64,000 nucleotides of DNA from Ophiodon elongatus (GCA_016806645.1 JACSYO010002159.1:11239827-11303826), one strand, 5' to 3'; counted from the first letter of the stretch, positions 14,501-25,992 are shown. Notes: a model not told the origin generated them from the letters alone. Program-made: numbers and translations.

Positions 14501-15896
14501 AGTTTCACGAGAAAAAAGCAGCCAAATAAGAGAAATAAGATATGTTAGTTTGCAAGACGAGCAGCTGAAGATAATTTGGATGCCTGGAAATTGTCATGGC
14601 AGTATTTCATTGATACAGGGTTTCTGGATTTTATTCAGAGCTCATCCTCATACTCTCCACATTTCCTCACCCTCTCTTTCTATCCCCTGTCCTTTCTGTC
14701 CCTTAGAGAATAGTTTCACATCAAAGAGTGCTGTAGTTCCCTGATGCTATACGCCTCTCAATTCCCATCACATCCTTGTACGGTAGACATGGTAATGTAT
14801 GTCCCTCATTCAAACAACATACAACACACAACCAAAAATATTTACATGAATGGAGAATTAGGGTTTCTAATGATTGGCAGGTATGAAAGTAAGGGCAGCA
14901 GCTGTGCTGAACTATTTTCTAAGGTGTGCTCGTAACGCTTTGCTTGGCGGAGTCGTGATCAGCTGAGTCAGACTGATGACTTTGTCCGAATGTATCAGAT
15001 TTAACCTCAGTGAGTCAGTGGAAGACTGTCTATACCTCGATCAAACAGCCCTCTGCCTTCAAATGTTCAATGACAAACATACTGTATCCATGCGCACAAG
15101 GCAGGAGAGCAAGTATACATGCTGCATTTGACTTAAAAGAAAAGGGGTGAACATCAGGCATTACGATGCACTGGCTGCTGGTAGGACGGCACATTCGGAT
15201 GGGCTACAAAGACCCCCCGCCACCCCCCCCTCCTCTTTCTTCTACAGAACCCACACCTGTACCGGTGAATGAACAGTCACGTCTGATGGAATCAAACTGC
15301 CTTCGGGTGATCCTGTTTAATTAATTCTCACCCACTTACACTGGCTTTCTAAAAGGCGGAGGGGGTGGAGGCGGACGAGAAGGAGGAGGAGGGGAGTTGG
15401 GGGTGTGATGAAAGATTCATGAGCAGTGGTGATGTTAGAATAAAGATAGGGGTTTTATGTCAATGTTAGTGATAGGAATGCTGTGACCACATGAGTCCCC
15501 AAACACATATGCATGAGAACCACATACATATGCATCACAATGCATATAATTCAGAGGAATGAGTATGTGGAACAGCACATAGTGGGGAGAATACCCTCAT
15601 TGCTTTGCTTTATTGTTGCATTGAGCAACGGGTAATTCCCTATTTTGACAACGTACTGTAGCACCACTTTTGACATGGCTCCAGGCCTTCAGTTCTAACA
15701 AGCTGCAGATTGGAAACCGGGCTGAATCATTGTCAATGTTGCGCCTCAGTGCATGTAAAACTATGCAGCTGTAGTGAAATGAGGTACAGAGATGAGGAAA
15801 GAAGGAAGAGGAAGAAAAAAAAGAGAAGGGAAAACGAGCAGGAACAGGAAGAGTGGTAAAGCGGAATACTGATTAGTGGTGTGTGCGAGAAAGGGA

Positions 15897-15921
15897 GTGT
15901 GTGTGTGTGTGTGTGTGTGTG
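15897..15921. repeat. (GT)n microsatellite
   Basis: About 12 GT units next to a purine-rich tract. Confidence 0.95.
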
Positions 15922-18900
15922 GTGGGGGTAGGCAGGAGCTGCACTCTGCAGGTGAATTCTGAGCCCTGTGGGGTCTCGCTCTCCTTTTCTTTCCAACTGC
16001 AAAACGACGCTCTTGTAACCGGCTCACAGAGAAATTAACAGATATGGGCCGGATGGGAAGAGATGAGGAAAAAGATAGCGAGGGAGTGTGGAGAATAGCA
16101 AGAGAATGAGAATTAAAAGACTGTAGTAGGGGAGGGGGAGAATCACTTACACTTGCAGAATAAAAATGACACAAGGGATCAGAGCATGTGTACAGAGACG
16201 TTCCCTGGACATCAAAGTGGTCTCCCCACAGTCCCTCCCTACTTTTGCTCTCACTATCTGTCTCTTCTTTTTCTCCCTCTGACACATGCAACTGCTGCAA
16301 TGGAGAGCAGATTTATATATATATTTTTTTTATAGTTAAAGCAGCTTGAGATGATACTACACAATGTAAGAAAAGAGGGAATCTGAAGTGAGGAGTTGTG
16401 AAATACAGCCTGAGGGTGAAATCGTGGGGGCAGAGGGGGGTGAAATGAGCATAAGAACATGAGCTGCCCTGAGAGTTTTACTCCCAGTGACGTACTACTT
16501 TTTCATACTTAATTCATGACACCCCTGTGAGAGCATTGATGACTGGTTCTGGTATTTGTGTGTGTAAGCGTACGGACCAACGCTACCTTTGATTCTGTAT
16601 GACTTATTAATGTTTGGTTCATTAGTTTGTATAACTCATCGCATCGTCACGTGTCCCTTCTTGATAACTTTCTGGGCCTCAGGATATAATGACCATGTGG
16701 AGGGAGATGCTGAAGGAATAGCTTGTAGAAAACGTAAATCTAAATCATTAATATCGTTAAATCATTAGTGGGATATTTAATCAACATTCATCAAATATGT
16801 AATCAAATTGGTAAACTGCTCACTATATAATGTTACGGGGAAACCGCAATTCTTGTTCTGATTAAGCAAATTGGGTTAAGAAGTTTCTTGGTCAATGTCA
16901 TTATAAAAATCTGTGTTAATTATATATAATACAGTATATAATATAATACAATATAGCACAACGACGACTGTAAATCCTAAACAATGTTTATGGAGTTCAT
17001 AATGTTCAATTTGAGACCGTTCATTTTGCAACCAGATTTTGTTGCGTTGTTGTACTGGGTTTTTGTTTTGTTTTATTGTAAGGTGTTTCTGTTATGTTGT
17101 CCAGCCCATGGATATCCCGAACACAAGGTATACCATTCAACTCAGGTGAAGAGACAGCTTCCCTGGACACACCATTAACATGATGAGCTAAGCTATAAGC
17201 TCCGTAGGATGAACTTCCTGTCGGTCACATACTGTAGGGTCATTTACACATACGCACACATACGCAGTATTTTTCTGTCAACCCCGCCTGTGACGCCCCT
17301 CCTCATTATAATGCCTGTATAAAGTGTTTGTTCATCAGCCCATCCTGTGTAACTCTTGTTCTTTACCCCGTAGATATCTATCTCCTCTTTGTCGCTCTCC
17401 TGCTTACACTAAACAAGTGAATCATGCCTGTCACTCCCTCCCTCTTCCGCTAACTGCAGCGTTCTCACTTGTACGCGCACGCATGGAAACTCAGCCATCA
17501 GCAGCCAATCAAGCAACACCACCTATGAGAAGGAGACAAGTATGTGAGAGAAGCAGAATAAAAGAAAATAGGGAAGATATTGCACAGGTGTTGAGAATGC
17601 ATTATCGTTGATCATTATATAATCATATACTGTTTACACCTTTTTTTTTGTTTAGTGTATGATGGGTGCTTACCTTACATCCTCCAAACATGTACAGTAA
17701 AACAAGTTTCACTAAGTTCAGTTTATGTTCAACAGTCCTGTGAAGACAGCATGTTGATGATAGTGTAAAACAAATAACACAACTACTTTCAAACAGATAT
17801 TCAGGAATGATCATGAATTCTTCTTCTCGGATTGTTTTGTTTTTAATGATTTAGGTGTATCCACAACCACTGACATAAACAACTGTTTAAAAGCTGAACA
17901 GTGACACACCACAGAGAGATTTTAAATCATTTCTGTATTCTCTGTTATACACTTTTGTGCACGACACAATCGGGACTGGTGCAGGTGGATAGAGTGTCAC
18001 AAGTGGTGGAAGCATTTGTTTGAGGCAGTGATAGTGACTGATTGGGTTGGCGAGGGAAGATGGAGGTGACAGTCAGAGTGAAACACAGAGAAAGAGTAAG
18101 GTAGGGAATGAGTTCCATCAAAGTTTTGGTTCATGCGTTTCTATTGGCTGAATCATCATCACAAACTGCCTGCTTCTGGCAGCAGACTCTACAACTGTGT
18201 GTGAAACTGGTGCTTGAGGCACAATAATCTGTTATGCGGGTCATATTGTTCCTTTACTGCATAAACTATTGAACTCAATGCTTCTAATGAGTTCTAGATT
18301 CTGACTTAATCATGAGTTTCCCCAAACAAAGAATTTCTTCAATATCCAAAAGAGAGACACCAAAATTAGGCCACGATGACACCATAGACCTTTTCAAAAG
18401 CAGATAATAGGACTCGTTAAACACAGGTGTAAGTGATGATGTTAATAAGCCAATAATAAGCCACTGTCAGAGCTGACTGAGACAAGCAAAAATGAGTGCA
18501 GTGAGAAGATTCTAAAAATACCAAGTAAAAATTTGTAAGAAATGTCTTACTGAATTTGGTTCAACAATCTCCACTCAAGGTCCACTTGTGTGCTTGTTCT
18601 AAAGCTTCTAATCATGTGCAATATTACTTCTCTATTTTAGTTTATGTTGTTAATAATACCTCTTTCACATTTTACATTTTTACTCTTGTTTTTATTTTTG
18701 TGTTACTGTAATACATCTTTTATTTTATTTGACTTATTTTATTGAATTTATCTTGCTCATCTTGCTGTTCTTCATCATTATTCCAAGGCCTTTTAATACC
18801 TCTAATCCATGTTTCAAAGTTTAGGTTCATTCCTGACCTAAGAAACAGAAGTTGACCAAACACTCTCCCCACTCAAGGTCCACTAACTCAACTCGTTCTA

Positions 18901-19977
18901 GTTCATACAGCCTTCATTAGCAGATGGAGTTTGTTCAATTATCATGGAATGGAAAAAGATGTTCAAAGTTTCCATTATTCTGATCGCTAAAGCCCCTATT
19001 CTGGAGCTTCTTTTCCTCCTTCTTTCTCGTATCACCGAAACATATTACCAAAATGTCTCCAAAGAGCATGAAAAAACAGATTTGGACTGAAGTTGAACTA
19101 ATCAACTGTCTGCCTAAAGGCAGAAATCACTACACATCTGATTCAGTATTTGTTCGGCACTGATTCTCACATACATCAGAATTGCACAGGGGCAGTGTGC
19201 TGATTATACACATGAATATCAGTTTGCTGTTCATAATACGCAAACTAGCCGGCCTGGATAAACAGTTTCTAAACAGCTTTCTAAATTCTGAGAAAGTAAC
19301 TGTGGTGATGTAATCAGGTCAGAGATTTATTTTTCAGGCAGGTCATCTCAGCCACTGTTGCTTTGATTTTGACCCTTATTCTTTAAATCAAACATCCCAA
19401 CTTGATATAAGTGCAATACTAAATTGTTGTGCTACCCCTTTAAAAGGCAAGATGGAGCAGATACAGTGGAGTCCCACAGCTCCATGGTGCCTCTCAGAGA
19501 TGATCCAGGAATGACAAACATGTTTTTGGGCTGTGTAATTAGAAAAGGGCACATGTTACAGAGCAGGTTCAGGGAAGGAAGATAATTACTGATTTACTTG
19601 GCACAAACACACACACTTATCCACACAAGTCAAGTAGACAAATAGTTTAACAAGCCAAACAACAACATGGTTGAGGTGACTAATAGTTCAGTACACTTTT
19701 CCTGCTTCCTCCTGAGAGATTTCATGTTCATGTCTCCCTCTATATTGGCACAGGCTTGTACACTTCTAAAGCAACTTCCTGGGGGACAATTAATCCACTA
19801 GCCTGAAACGAGCTTGACAAATACAAGCAGGACTACGAGGTAGCATTACTGTACCCAATAAAACGTCAAATAATGTCCCCCATCACCCCTACACACTCCC
19901 ATCTCCTCTTTTTTTCCTCTCTTCCTCCCGCCCCTCACGGAACCCTGAGCATCCTCCTGTTGACTAAATTTCTTCGA

Positions 19978-19985
19978 TGACGTAA
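19978..19985 (+). promoter_or_regulatory. cAMP-response element TGACGTAA
   Basis: TGACGTAA is a one-mismatch CRE. It lies about 87 bp upstream of the TATA-like box at 20072, a common CRE position in CREB target promoters. Confidence 0.55.
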
Positions 19986-20070
19986 GAGTCCACGTACATC
20001 GTCCATGTAGGTGATGCTTCTGAATGAATGAGTGTCCCCTCCCATCTCCATTACTAGTACTACGGGATGT

Positions 20071-20077
20071 CTATAAG
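20071..20077 (+). promoter_or_regulatory. TATA-like box CTATAAG
   Basis: CTATAAGAG lies in CpG-rich surroundings, downstream of the CRE at 19978. It predicts a start near 20102. Confidence 0.5.
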
Positions 20078-20295
20078 AGCAGATCGCCGGGACAGCCCGC
20101 CGAATTTCGTGACATAGGCTGTGAGGTGCGGGAGCAAGAAGCGAGATTGAAAAATAAATCAAAATTCGAACTACTTTTGCCGAACATTACGCACCGGGGC
20201 TTACCAGGAGGTTAGGTAGGACAATACTTTGATATATTAACATTAAGTTACAATGTGACGAGGTAGGAAATGGTAAATCTGTGCTTTCTTTATAG

Positions 20296-20350
20296 TTTTA
20301 ATCAAGTCGTAAATTGAAGAAATCTCAGCTGGACCGAAGAAGACCAAGAG
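20296..20350 (+). ncRNA. Possible 55-nt leader exon of the miRNA host transcript
   Basis: The exon is flanked by a good acceptor (tgctttctttatag) and a strong donor (GAG|gtaagt). A preceding exon could end at 20210 (GAG|gttagg) or 20215 (TAG|gtagga). All plausible frames are short, so it is treated as non-coding. The call rests on splice-site quality and location only. Confidence 0.4.
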
Positions 20351-20701
20351 GTAAGTTTTATTTTTAAATGTTTTGTCTTACACATATTTTGATTACAACA
20401 GTGGTCTTGATCCACGTGTGGCAATAAATTACAAGGATGAGCTCGTTAAATCGGTGTAAGCTCACTCTTTTTTCCCGTCAGCGAATTTTCCTCTGCGTGC
20501 CATGTCGTGAATCTACGGTAGATTACGGCGGCTGGAAGTTACTGCAGTGTGAGTCACTTTGGCGCACATGGGCAGTGACAACTGTAGAAAAGGATGTAAT
20601 GTCTTGTAGGGTGTAGGCTGCGCTGACTGCATGTCAACCAGGCTGCATGCCCGCAGAAAGTCAATAGCTAATCACGACATGCGGTTGATTTCTCTCTTTC
20701 T

Positions 20702-20703
<2 letters not shown>

Positions 20704-20738
<35 letters not shown>
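20704..20738. repeat. Poly-T run of 35 nt in the miRNA promoter block
   Basis: An uninterrupted T tract preceded by TTTCTCTCTTTCTTC. Confidence 0.97.
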
Positions 20739-20742
<4 letters not shown>

Positions 20743-21051
20743 GGGTATCAGCCGTTGTGGGACGTGTCCTGTCGGGCTGCTTCTAGGACTCATTAATACC
20801 TAACACAGCCAAGAGTGCTTGTAAGAGTTAAGCCGAACCTAAACATAAAACACACAGAATCAATCGTCAGGTATCCATTAGGGTTACGAGATATGCACCC
20901 CCGGTGGAGAGACCTAATTTAAATAAAGTGTCTTATTATTCCTAGCTTTGGTGGGCAGATCTCCTCTCCCTGGTTCGGCAGTTGTTGTTTTTTACCCCTT
21001 TTTTTCATGATGAAATGACATCGTGACGCGTTCTTGAGATGAAGTCAATTT

Positions 21052-21132
21052 TGCGTCATTCCTGCGCACATGCAGACGCCTCCCGATCACCCATCAGAGG
21101 GCTTTAAAGACACAGCGCGAGTCGCCTATATA
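21052..21132 (+). promoter_or_regulatory. Second candidate core promoter: CRE-like TGCGTCAT plus TATATA
   Basis: TGCGTCAT at 21052-21059 and a GTGACGCG half-site at 21023-21030 precede TATATA at 21127-21132. The spacing is similar to the CRE/TATA pair 1 kb upstream. It may be an alternative start for the miRNA transcript. Confidence 0.4.
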
Positions 21133-21431
21133 CGTCTACAACCTGCATTGCGATGTGTCTCTATATTAGGTGGAGAAGACGAGGGAGGTGAGGGGGTGGG
21201 AAGCCCTAGGGGACTGATGAAAACTCCCCAGTGTAACTTCTGGAGGGGGCTATGACCAGAATTACAATGAGCATAGTTCAATAACCTCTCCAACTGTCTT
21301 TAACCCTCATGTCCGGCTGCGCAGGACATATCCACAGCAGAAACAACATGGGGCACACAAATAAAGATCAGCGATACTCTTTTGAAGATCTTTCAAAGAG
21401 CTGGAATAACCAGCGGCTCCAAAAGCCGCGT

Positions 21432-21452
21432 GGCGCTGTCCACGGTGCTGAA
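21432..21452 (-). promoter_or_regulatory. RE1/NRSE, binding site for REST
   Basis: On the minus strand the 21 bp read as two intact canonical half-sites, TTCAGCACC and GGACAGCGCC, separated by GT. The half-site bases match the classic NRSE; only the two loosely conserved spacer bases differ. REST represses miR-132/212 in mammalian neurons and non-neuronal cells, so location and match agree. It lies 1.2 kb upstream of mir-212. Confidence 0.85.
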
Positions 21453-22158
21453 CCTGGTCTGTGGGTTGACCCTCATTGTGATAAACTACGAAGCGGCAGT
21501 TTCCGATACACAAACACTAACAATTAGACTTCGCTGACTTGTGTCCACACAGTCAGCGAAACATCCGACATTTCGCTATATAGACGTTTTAAAATGTTAT
21601 AGAGATTGTGTTACCATGGTTCCTTATTAGTTCACTAGTAGGAATATTGTAAACTTTCCAGCCTCTACCGAGCTACTTACAAATAGAGAGGCACATCTCT
21701 AGAGACATTTACGGCTCACGCAGCAGCACTGCTTGTCGGGCAGCAGAAGATCTTCAGGACCACGGACAGCGACAGAGTCCAGCAAATAGGTCTACTTTCG
21801 ATTAACAAGAATAACAAAGATCAGATTTTCAAATATAGTTTAGAGCTACACTTTGATAACTGTAAATGTTAGTACTAACGGAAGTAAGGCCTAACTGGCC
21901 TAACACAGACACACATATGACACAGGAACAAGTCCACGTCTGTGGTAACCTCTGGTGACACTTGAGTGGCAACTTTTGTACTTGCCCACTCACAGTGCTC
22001 CTTTTCCCTTTCTTCCTCACCGATCTAGATTTCTTAAAATAGTTCACATGAAAACACACAAATCCCCACAGTCAACACTTTACACAGCTTAAACTGCCTA
22101 AACAGCCAGCATAAACACATCAGATGAGTGATGGTGAGTCCTTGAATTTCCGGACTGC

Positions 22159-22166
22159 TGACGTCA
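22159..22166 (+). promoter_or_regulatory. Perfect palindromic CRE TGACGTCA
   Basis: This is a full consensus CRE, set in a short imperfect dyad (GGACTGCTGACGTCAGTCC). It lies about 520 bp upstream of the mir-212 hairpin. A further GACGTCA at 22904-22910 lies between the two hairpins. Confidence 0.65.
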
Positions 22167-22431
22167 GTCCTAGAGTTACTCAGCTGAGCTTGCATAAGCC
22201 ACCAATCCACCCTGCACTCCCGTCTGTCCATATCCTGTGGCTGACTCATAGATAATCGGCATGGAAATCAATACTACGAACATAACAAGTGGGCCATGTA
22301 ACCATCAGTCTGGCCACATGTAGCCTCAGGCCTCTGACAGGAAAGGCTATGATGTGTGCCACTGTGAGCTCTGTGTCATGGTGTAAGATCTAATTTGTCT
22401 GATGGCTGTGGTCCTCAGATATATGCCAGGT

Positions 22432-22485
22432 GATTATAAAGAGCACGATTATAAAGAGCACGATTATGAAGAGCACGTAAAGAGC
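22432..22485 (+). repeat. Tandem 15-bp repeat, three copies, two with TATAAA
   Basis: GATTATAAAGAGCAC occurs at 22432-22446 and 22447-22461. It occurs again with one change (TATGAA) at 22462-22476, followed by a partial copy GTAAAGAGC. It ends about 190 bp before the mir-212 hairpin. Confidence 0.9.
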
Positions 22486-22675
22486 TAATTTTCATTCGCA
22501 CCTGACACCTTTATTTCTTTATGACTTGCAATCATAGATGACACTTAATTGTTGAACGAAGGGCAGCATCATGGTGTCTCTCTCACTCTGCACACCCCAC
22601 CTTTCCCTCTGCATGTTGCTACCAGCTTGTATTCTTTTCTTATTCTGATTTAATTCCATGCTGCTGCTCTGTTCT

Positions 22676-22773
22676 ATCAGTCAGTGCATCAATACCTTGG
22701 CTCTAGACTGCTTACTGCTAAAACTCTTCCAAAGTACAGTAACAGTCTACAGTCATGGCTACTGACGTCTGAT
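22676..22773 (+). ncRNA. mir212: mir-212 precursor hairpin
   Basis: The hairpin has a 5p arm (22694-22716) starting ACCTTGGCTCTAGACTG and a 3p arm (22740-22760) starting TAACAGTCTACAGTCATGG. As recalled, the 5p arm equals mammalian miR-212-5p over its full length and the 3p arm equals the zebrafish miR-212 form. The arms pair through TAGACTG..TTACTG, leaving a loop of about 17 nt (CTAAAACTCTTCCAAAG). The lower stem continues through ATCAG/CTGAT. The seed is AACAGTC, shared with mir-132. It lies about 280 bp upstream of mir-132, in the same order as in mammals. The product represses neuronal and vascular targets in other vertebrates; targets here cannot be read from this window. Confidence 0.95.
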
Positions 22774-22942
22774 AAACCTCTGCTCTGTGTGCTAAAATTC
22801 ACCTTTGTGACTGTAAGAGTTAAGACGAGTGGGAAGATGCTGCTGTAGGAAGTTTCCTTTCGGAGCCCAGCACTACTGAAGGCTGCATCATCAAACCACC
22901 GAGGACGTCAGCAGTTACCACAGCCAATCATATTTCTCCCGC

Positions 22943-23031
22943 TGTCTCCATGGTGACCGTGGCATTAGATTGTTACTGTAGCAACACCACCACTGGTAAC
23001 AGTCTACAGCCATGGTCGCTAGGGGGCAAAA
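22943..23031 (+). ncRNA. mir132: mir-132 precursor hairpin
   Basis: The 5p arm (22956-22977) starts ACCGTGGCATTAGATTG. The 3p arm (22997-23018) starts TAACAGTCTACAGCCATGG and ends TCG. The 3p arm is identical to vertebrate miR-132-3p as I know it. The arms pair over about 22 bp with G:U pairs and one small bulge, around a loop of about 19 nt containing TAGCAACACCACCACTG. The lower stem uses CTCCATGGTGACC and GGTCGCTAGGGGG. The seed AACAGTC is shared with mir-212, so the two should regulate overlapping target sets. In mammals miR-132 is induced by neuronal activity, light and BDNF through CREB. Confidence 0.97.
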
Positions 23032-23252
23032 CACACATCTGAACCAGAGTGTTGAAAAAGACACACAAGACATATAAGAATCAGCAATAGAGGGAAAGCG
23101 ACCAAAGAAATAGTACTGCTTGAATCACACAAATCATTTTATTGACTAGAACATATTTTATTATTTGATGTGGAGTGTATCATTTACGTAATTCAATTGA
23201 TCAACAAACCACCTTAAATCCCGGTGGTAGGAAATACATGTACATGATGTAC

Positions 23253-23277
<25 letters not shown>
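23253..23277. repeat. (AT)n microsatellite
   Basis: About 12 AT units, 220 bp after mir-132. Confidence 0.97.
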
Positions 23278-23283
<6 letters not shown>

Positions 23284-23363
23284 GGAGTAACTACAAGTAA
23301 CTGAACTCTATGAACCTGACTATAATTTAAGCACAGAGGTAGAAATAGGGACAACATATTTCA

Positions 23364-23387
23364 ATATCGTTAAAATATTAACGATAT
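23364..23387. repeat. 10-bp perfect inverted repeat with 4-nt loop
   Basis: ATATCGTTAA and TTAACGATAT flank AATA. It lies about 330 bp after mir-132 in AT-rich DNA, just downstream of an (AT)n run at 23253-23277. No function assigned. Confidence 0.9.
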
Positions 23388-25840
23388 GCTTCACATATCT
23401 GCTGTACATTTGAGAAGGAGTATTACATTATACCCACTCTCTGGAGGAGGGAAGACTCCTTGACAGGTAGATGAAAGTCTTGGGTTTTGAAGTTTTACCA
23501 GAGTAGCAGTGTCAGGGAAAGGCTACCTGTATAGTCCTAATAGAACCTAATCCACTCCTGCCAGGAAAAGAGTTCAGGGAACCTCCTGAAACTGCTGTTA
23601 ATGCTGATATTCACTCCTTATCAGAGGTCAATTTTATTTTTTGTCGAATTTCTTATGAAGTTTGTTGGTTTTAATGATTCCCGAACTATTTTCCCCTTTC
23701 ATGGATACGCATGTTTGAATAAGACCCATGTAATGTCTAATTTCCTATCAATAAATTGATTAATCATTAACATATGAGACTTTGTATTTTTTTGTCAGTA
23801 ATAATGATTTTAACTGCTTTTTTAACAATTAAGTGAAAGCTGAGCGTCAGCCACACAGCAGTGACTTTGAGTTTGGCCGACACTTCAGCAGCCCGGCCAA
23901 TTGGCACTATTGCTGGTTAAAATAATCAACTTGACTTTAATTTCCACCATTTCCTTGGTAAAATTTGAATGATTGTGTCTTACTTTTTCAGCAGTCTTAG
24001 GCAACACAATAATAGCTGAAGTAAATGCTAATTGGCGATATAAAGATACAGTAGGTGAATGACATGATATGGGATTCTAGCAATAAATCTTTTTTTTGAT
24101 GAATTCCTCTTTGTGTGGCCAGATGCTTAGAAAAATTCACAGTGGTAAGTACTCTACTTATTAAACAGTGGTCTCAAGGGTACAACTATTTTTAGCCCAA
24201 TGATTTCATGTGACAATAACCATCAAAGATGGAGAGATCTTAAGCTGAAGAGGAACAGGCAAAATTGTGCTAAGTACATTTTGATCACACTTATACACAT
24301 TTCCTACGCCAGTGTTTAAACGTGTTGCTCTCAGAGGTACATCACTTTTATGTGAGAGCAGTTACACAAACTGACCTTATCCAGTAACACTAGGGATTCC
24401 TTTGTATGCGGTTGGTGGGTATCCAAACTCATCAGGAAAAGAGAGAGCGAATCCCAAAGTACTGACATTGCGAAGTTTATCTCCTCTCTTCTACCTGAGA
24501 ATAAAGAGAAGGCTAGACTAACATTAACTATCACATTCAGTACCACTGGGACAATCCAATATTGGGTCAGAAAAGGGGTTTCATCATGTTTGTTAAACAT
24601 GTTGCAGCACTATCACTTTAAAATATTTAGTAACACTTTTAAGAAGAACTTCTAATGCATCTTTAGTAAACAATGAGCTCATACTGACTTCATAATAAAC
24701 TATCAATTAATTCCTTCATATTTATTATTATATTTCATTAACCAATTATATCCTAATGATTCCTAACAGATTAGTACATCACCAGTGAATGACACGACAG
24801 ATAGATGAATGAATAATCCTGTTCAAAGTACATTTACATTAATATTCACATCCATATGGCATATTGTTAGCCCACACAGCCACACGATTTGTGAGCTAGG
24901 GAAGTGACATAAGTTCCAACAGCTGCATAGTTATTACAGCTTTTTAACAATGAGTCAGGGGCTGCTGCCCCCATTAGAATACATCAACGCTATTTAAATC
25001 TAATCATTTAGAAAGGGTCAGTATGCATATTCACAGATATCCAGAAACTGATCATACAATACTGTTAAATTAGCATGATATAGTTTGTTGTTCTTAAGTA
25101 GCTTCAGGATGTACAATAATGTCCGTACAGTATTTAAGAACTGATGCTGACTTGGGTTTGGATCAAATTTAGGAAATAGTACGCAGGGTGGTGTATACTG
25201 TGGAATAATCTGCCTGAACGGTGAAGAAACTATGTACACAGGGTGTGGCTGCTTCTGCTTGTATGACAAGTGTGTCATCTCACTAGAGTTAAGCAGGAAT
25301 ACAGCAAACTGATTATGGTTATTTTGTGTAGTGAGACACAAAGAATAATACATACGGCACCTTTCATTTATCTTGAATCAATTTATTAGTCAAGAAGAAG
25401 AATCCCAAGAATTTAGAAAAAGATGGCATTCAGAAACTTTGATTTTAAGTCTCTAAAGTTTAAGACCTCACAAAAACCTTCAAGTAAAGCAACAAAGGAA
25501 AACCTGTGGCTCCTTCCCTCTAGACTAGTACGAAGGGACTACATTAATTACATAGAAACGGAAGATCACAGCATGACATGAAAATGTAGACAATCCACTG
25601 CAGGACAGAGTGGGTTGAGGAAGAAGGTGACTTTGTCACAGCCCTGTGCTGGGGTGGCTCTTGGCTGGATGATCAGGGACAGGCTGACCTCCCACGCAGA
25701 ATTAGTCATCTCTTTACACCACTTATTTTTTTTTTCTCCCACTAAAGACTCTTATTCAACCTTCTAGCAACCTTCCTTCACATTGCTGTTTGGCCGCCCA
25801 GGCATCTCCTCTCCCACACTCCCACACACTCCCACACTCT

Positions 25841-25902
25841 CACACACACACACACGCACGCACACACATGCACGCACGCACGCACGCACGCACGCACACG
25901 CG

Positions 25903-25988
<86 letters not shown>
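25841..25988. repeat. Compound (CA)n/(CACG)n/(CGCA)n repeat, about 148 bp
   Basis: CA block, then ACGC tetranucleotides and a CGCGCACGCGCG core, then about 38 CA units. Confidence 0.98.

Positions 25989-25992
<4 letters not shown>

Larger units (their letters stand above)
19950..21620 (+). promoter_or_regulatory. CpG-rich promoter block of the mir-212/132 locus
   Basis: The block is clearly richer in CpG than its flanks (for example around 20080-20120, 20480-20540, 21020-21130 and 21420-21560). It holds a CRE-like site, a TATA-like box, a spliced-looking mini exon, an E-box (CACGTG at 20413-20418), a second CRE/TATA pair and an RE1. A 35-nt poly-T run interrupts it at 20704-20738. Position, strand and motif content fit an activity-regulated miRNA promoter. 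Confidence 0.7.
20102..23031 (+). ncRNA. Putative primary transcript hosting mir-212 and mir-132
   Basis: This is an inferred non-coding host transcript. It would begin about 30 bp after the TATA-like box at 20072 and run at least to the end of the mir-132 hairpin. The support is positional: a CpG-rich promoter-like block with CRE, TATA and RE1 motifs lies immediately upstream of the two hairpins on the same strand, and a well-formed small exon (20296-20350) sits within it. In mammals these two miRNAs are processed from a short non-coding gene induced by CREB and repressed by REST. No long coding frame follows. The true start and 3' end are unknown; an AATAAA at 23750-23755 is one possible end. 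Confidence 0.55.

Noticed and set aside
15761..16300. 179-codon open frame on the minus strand
   Set aside because: It crosses a (GT)n repeat and GA-rich DNA, and has no recognisable domain or splice context.
21309..21535. Frame with a hydrophobic segment (STVLNLVCGLTLIVINY) after a possible acceptor at 21320
   Set aside because: At first it looked like a membrane-protein exon, but I recognise no family. The frame includes the 21-bp RE1, whose bases explain part of the peptide, and it ends at a stop soon after. A non-coding promoter reading fits better.
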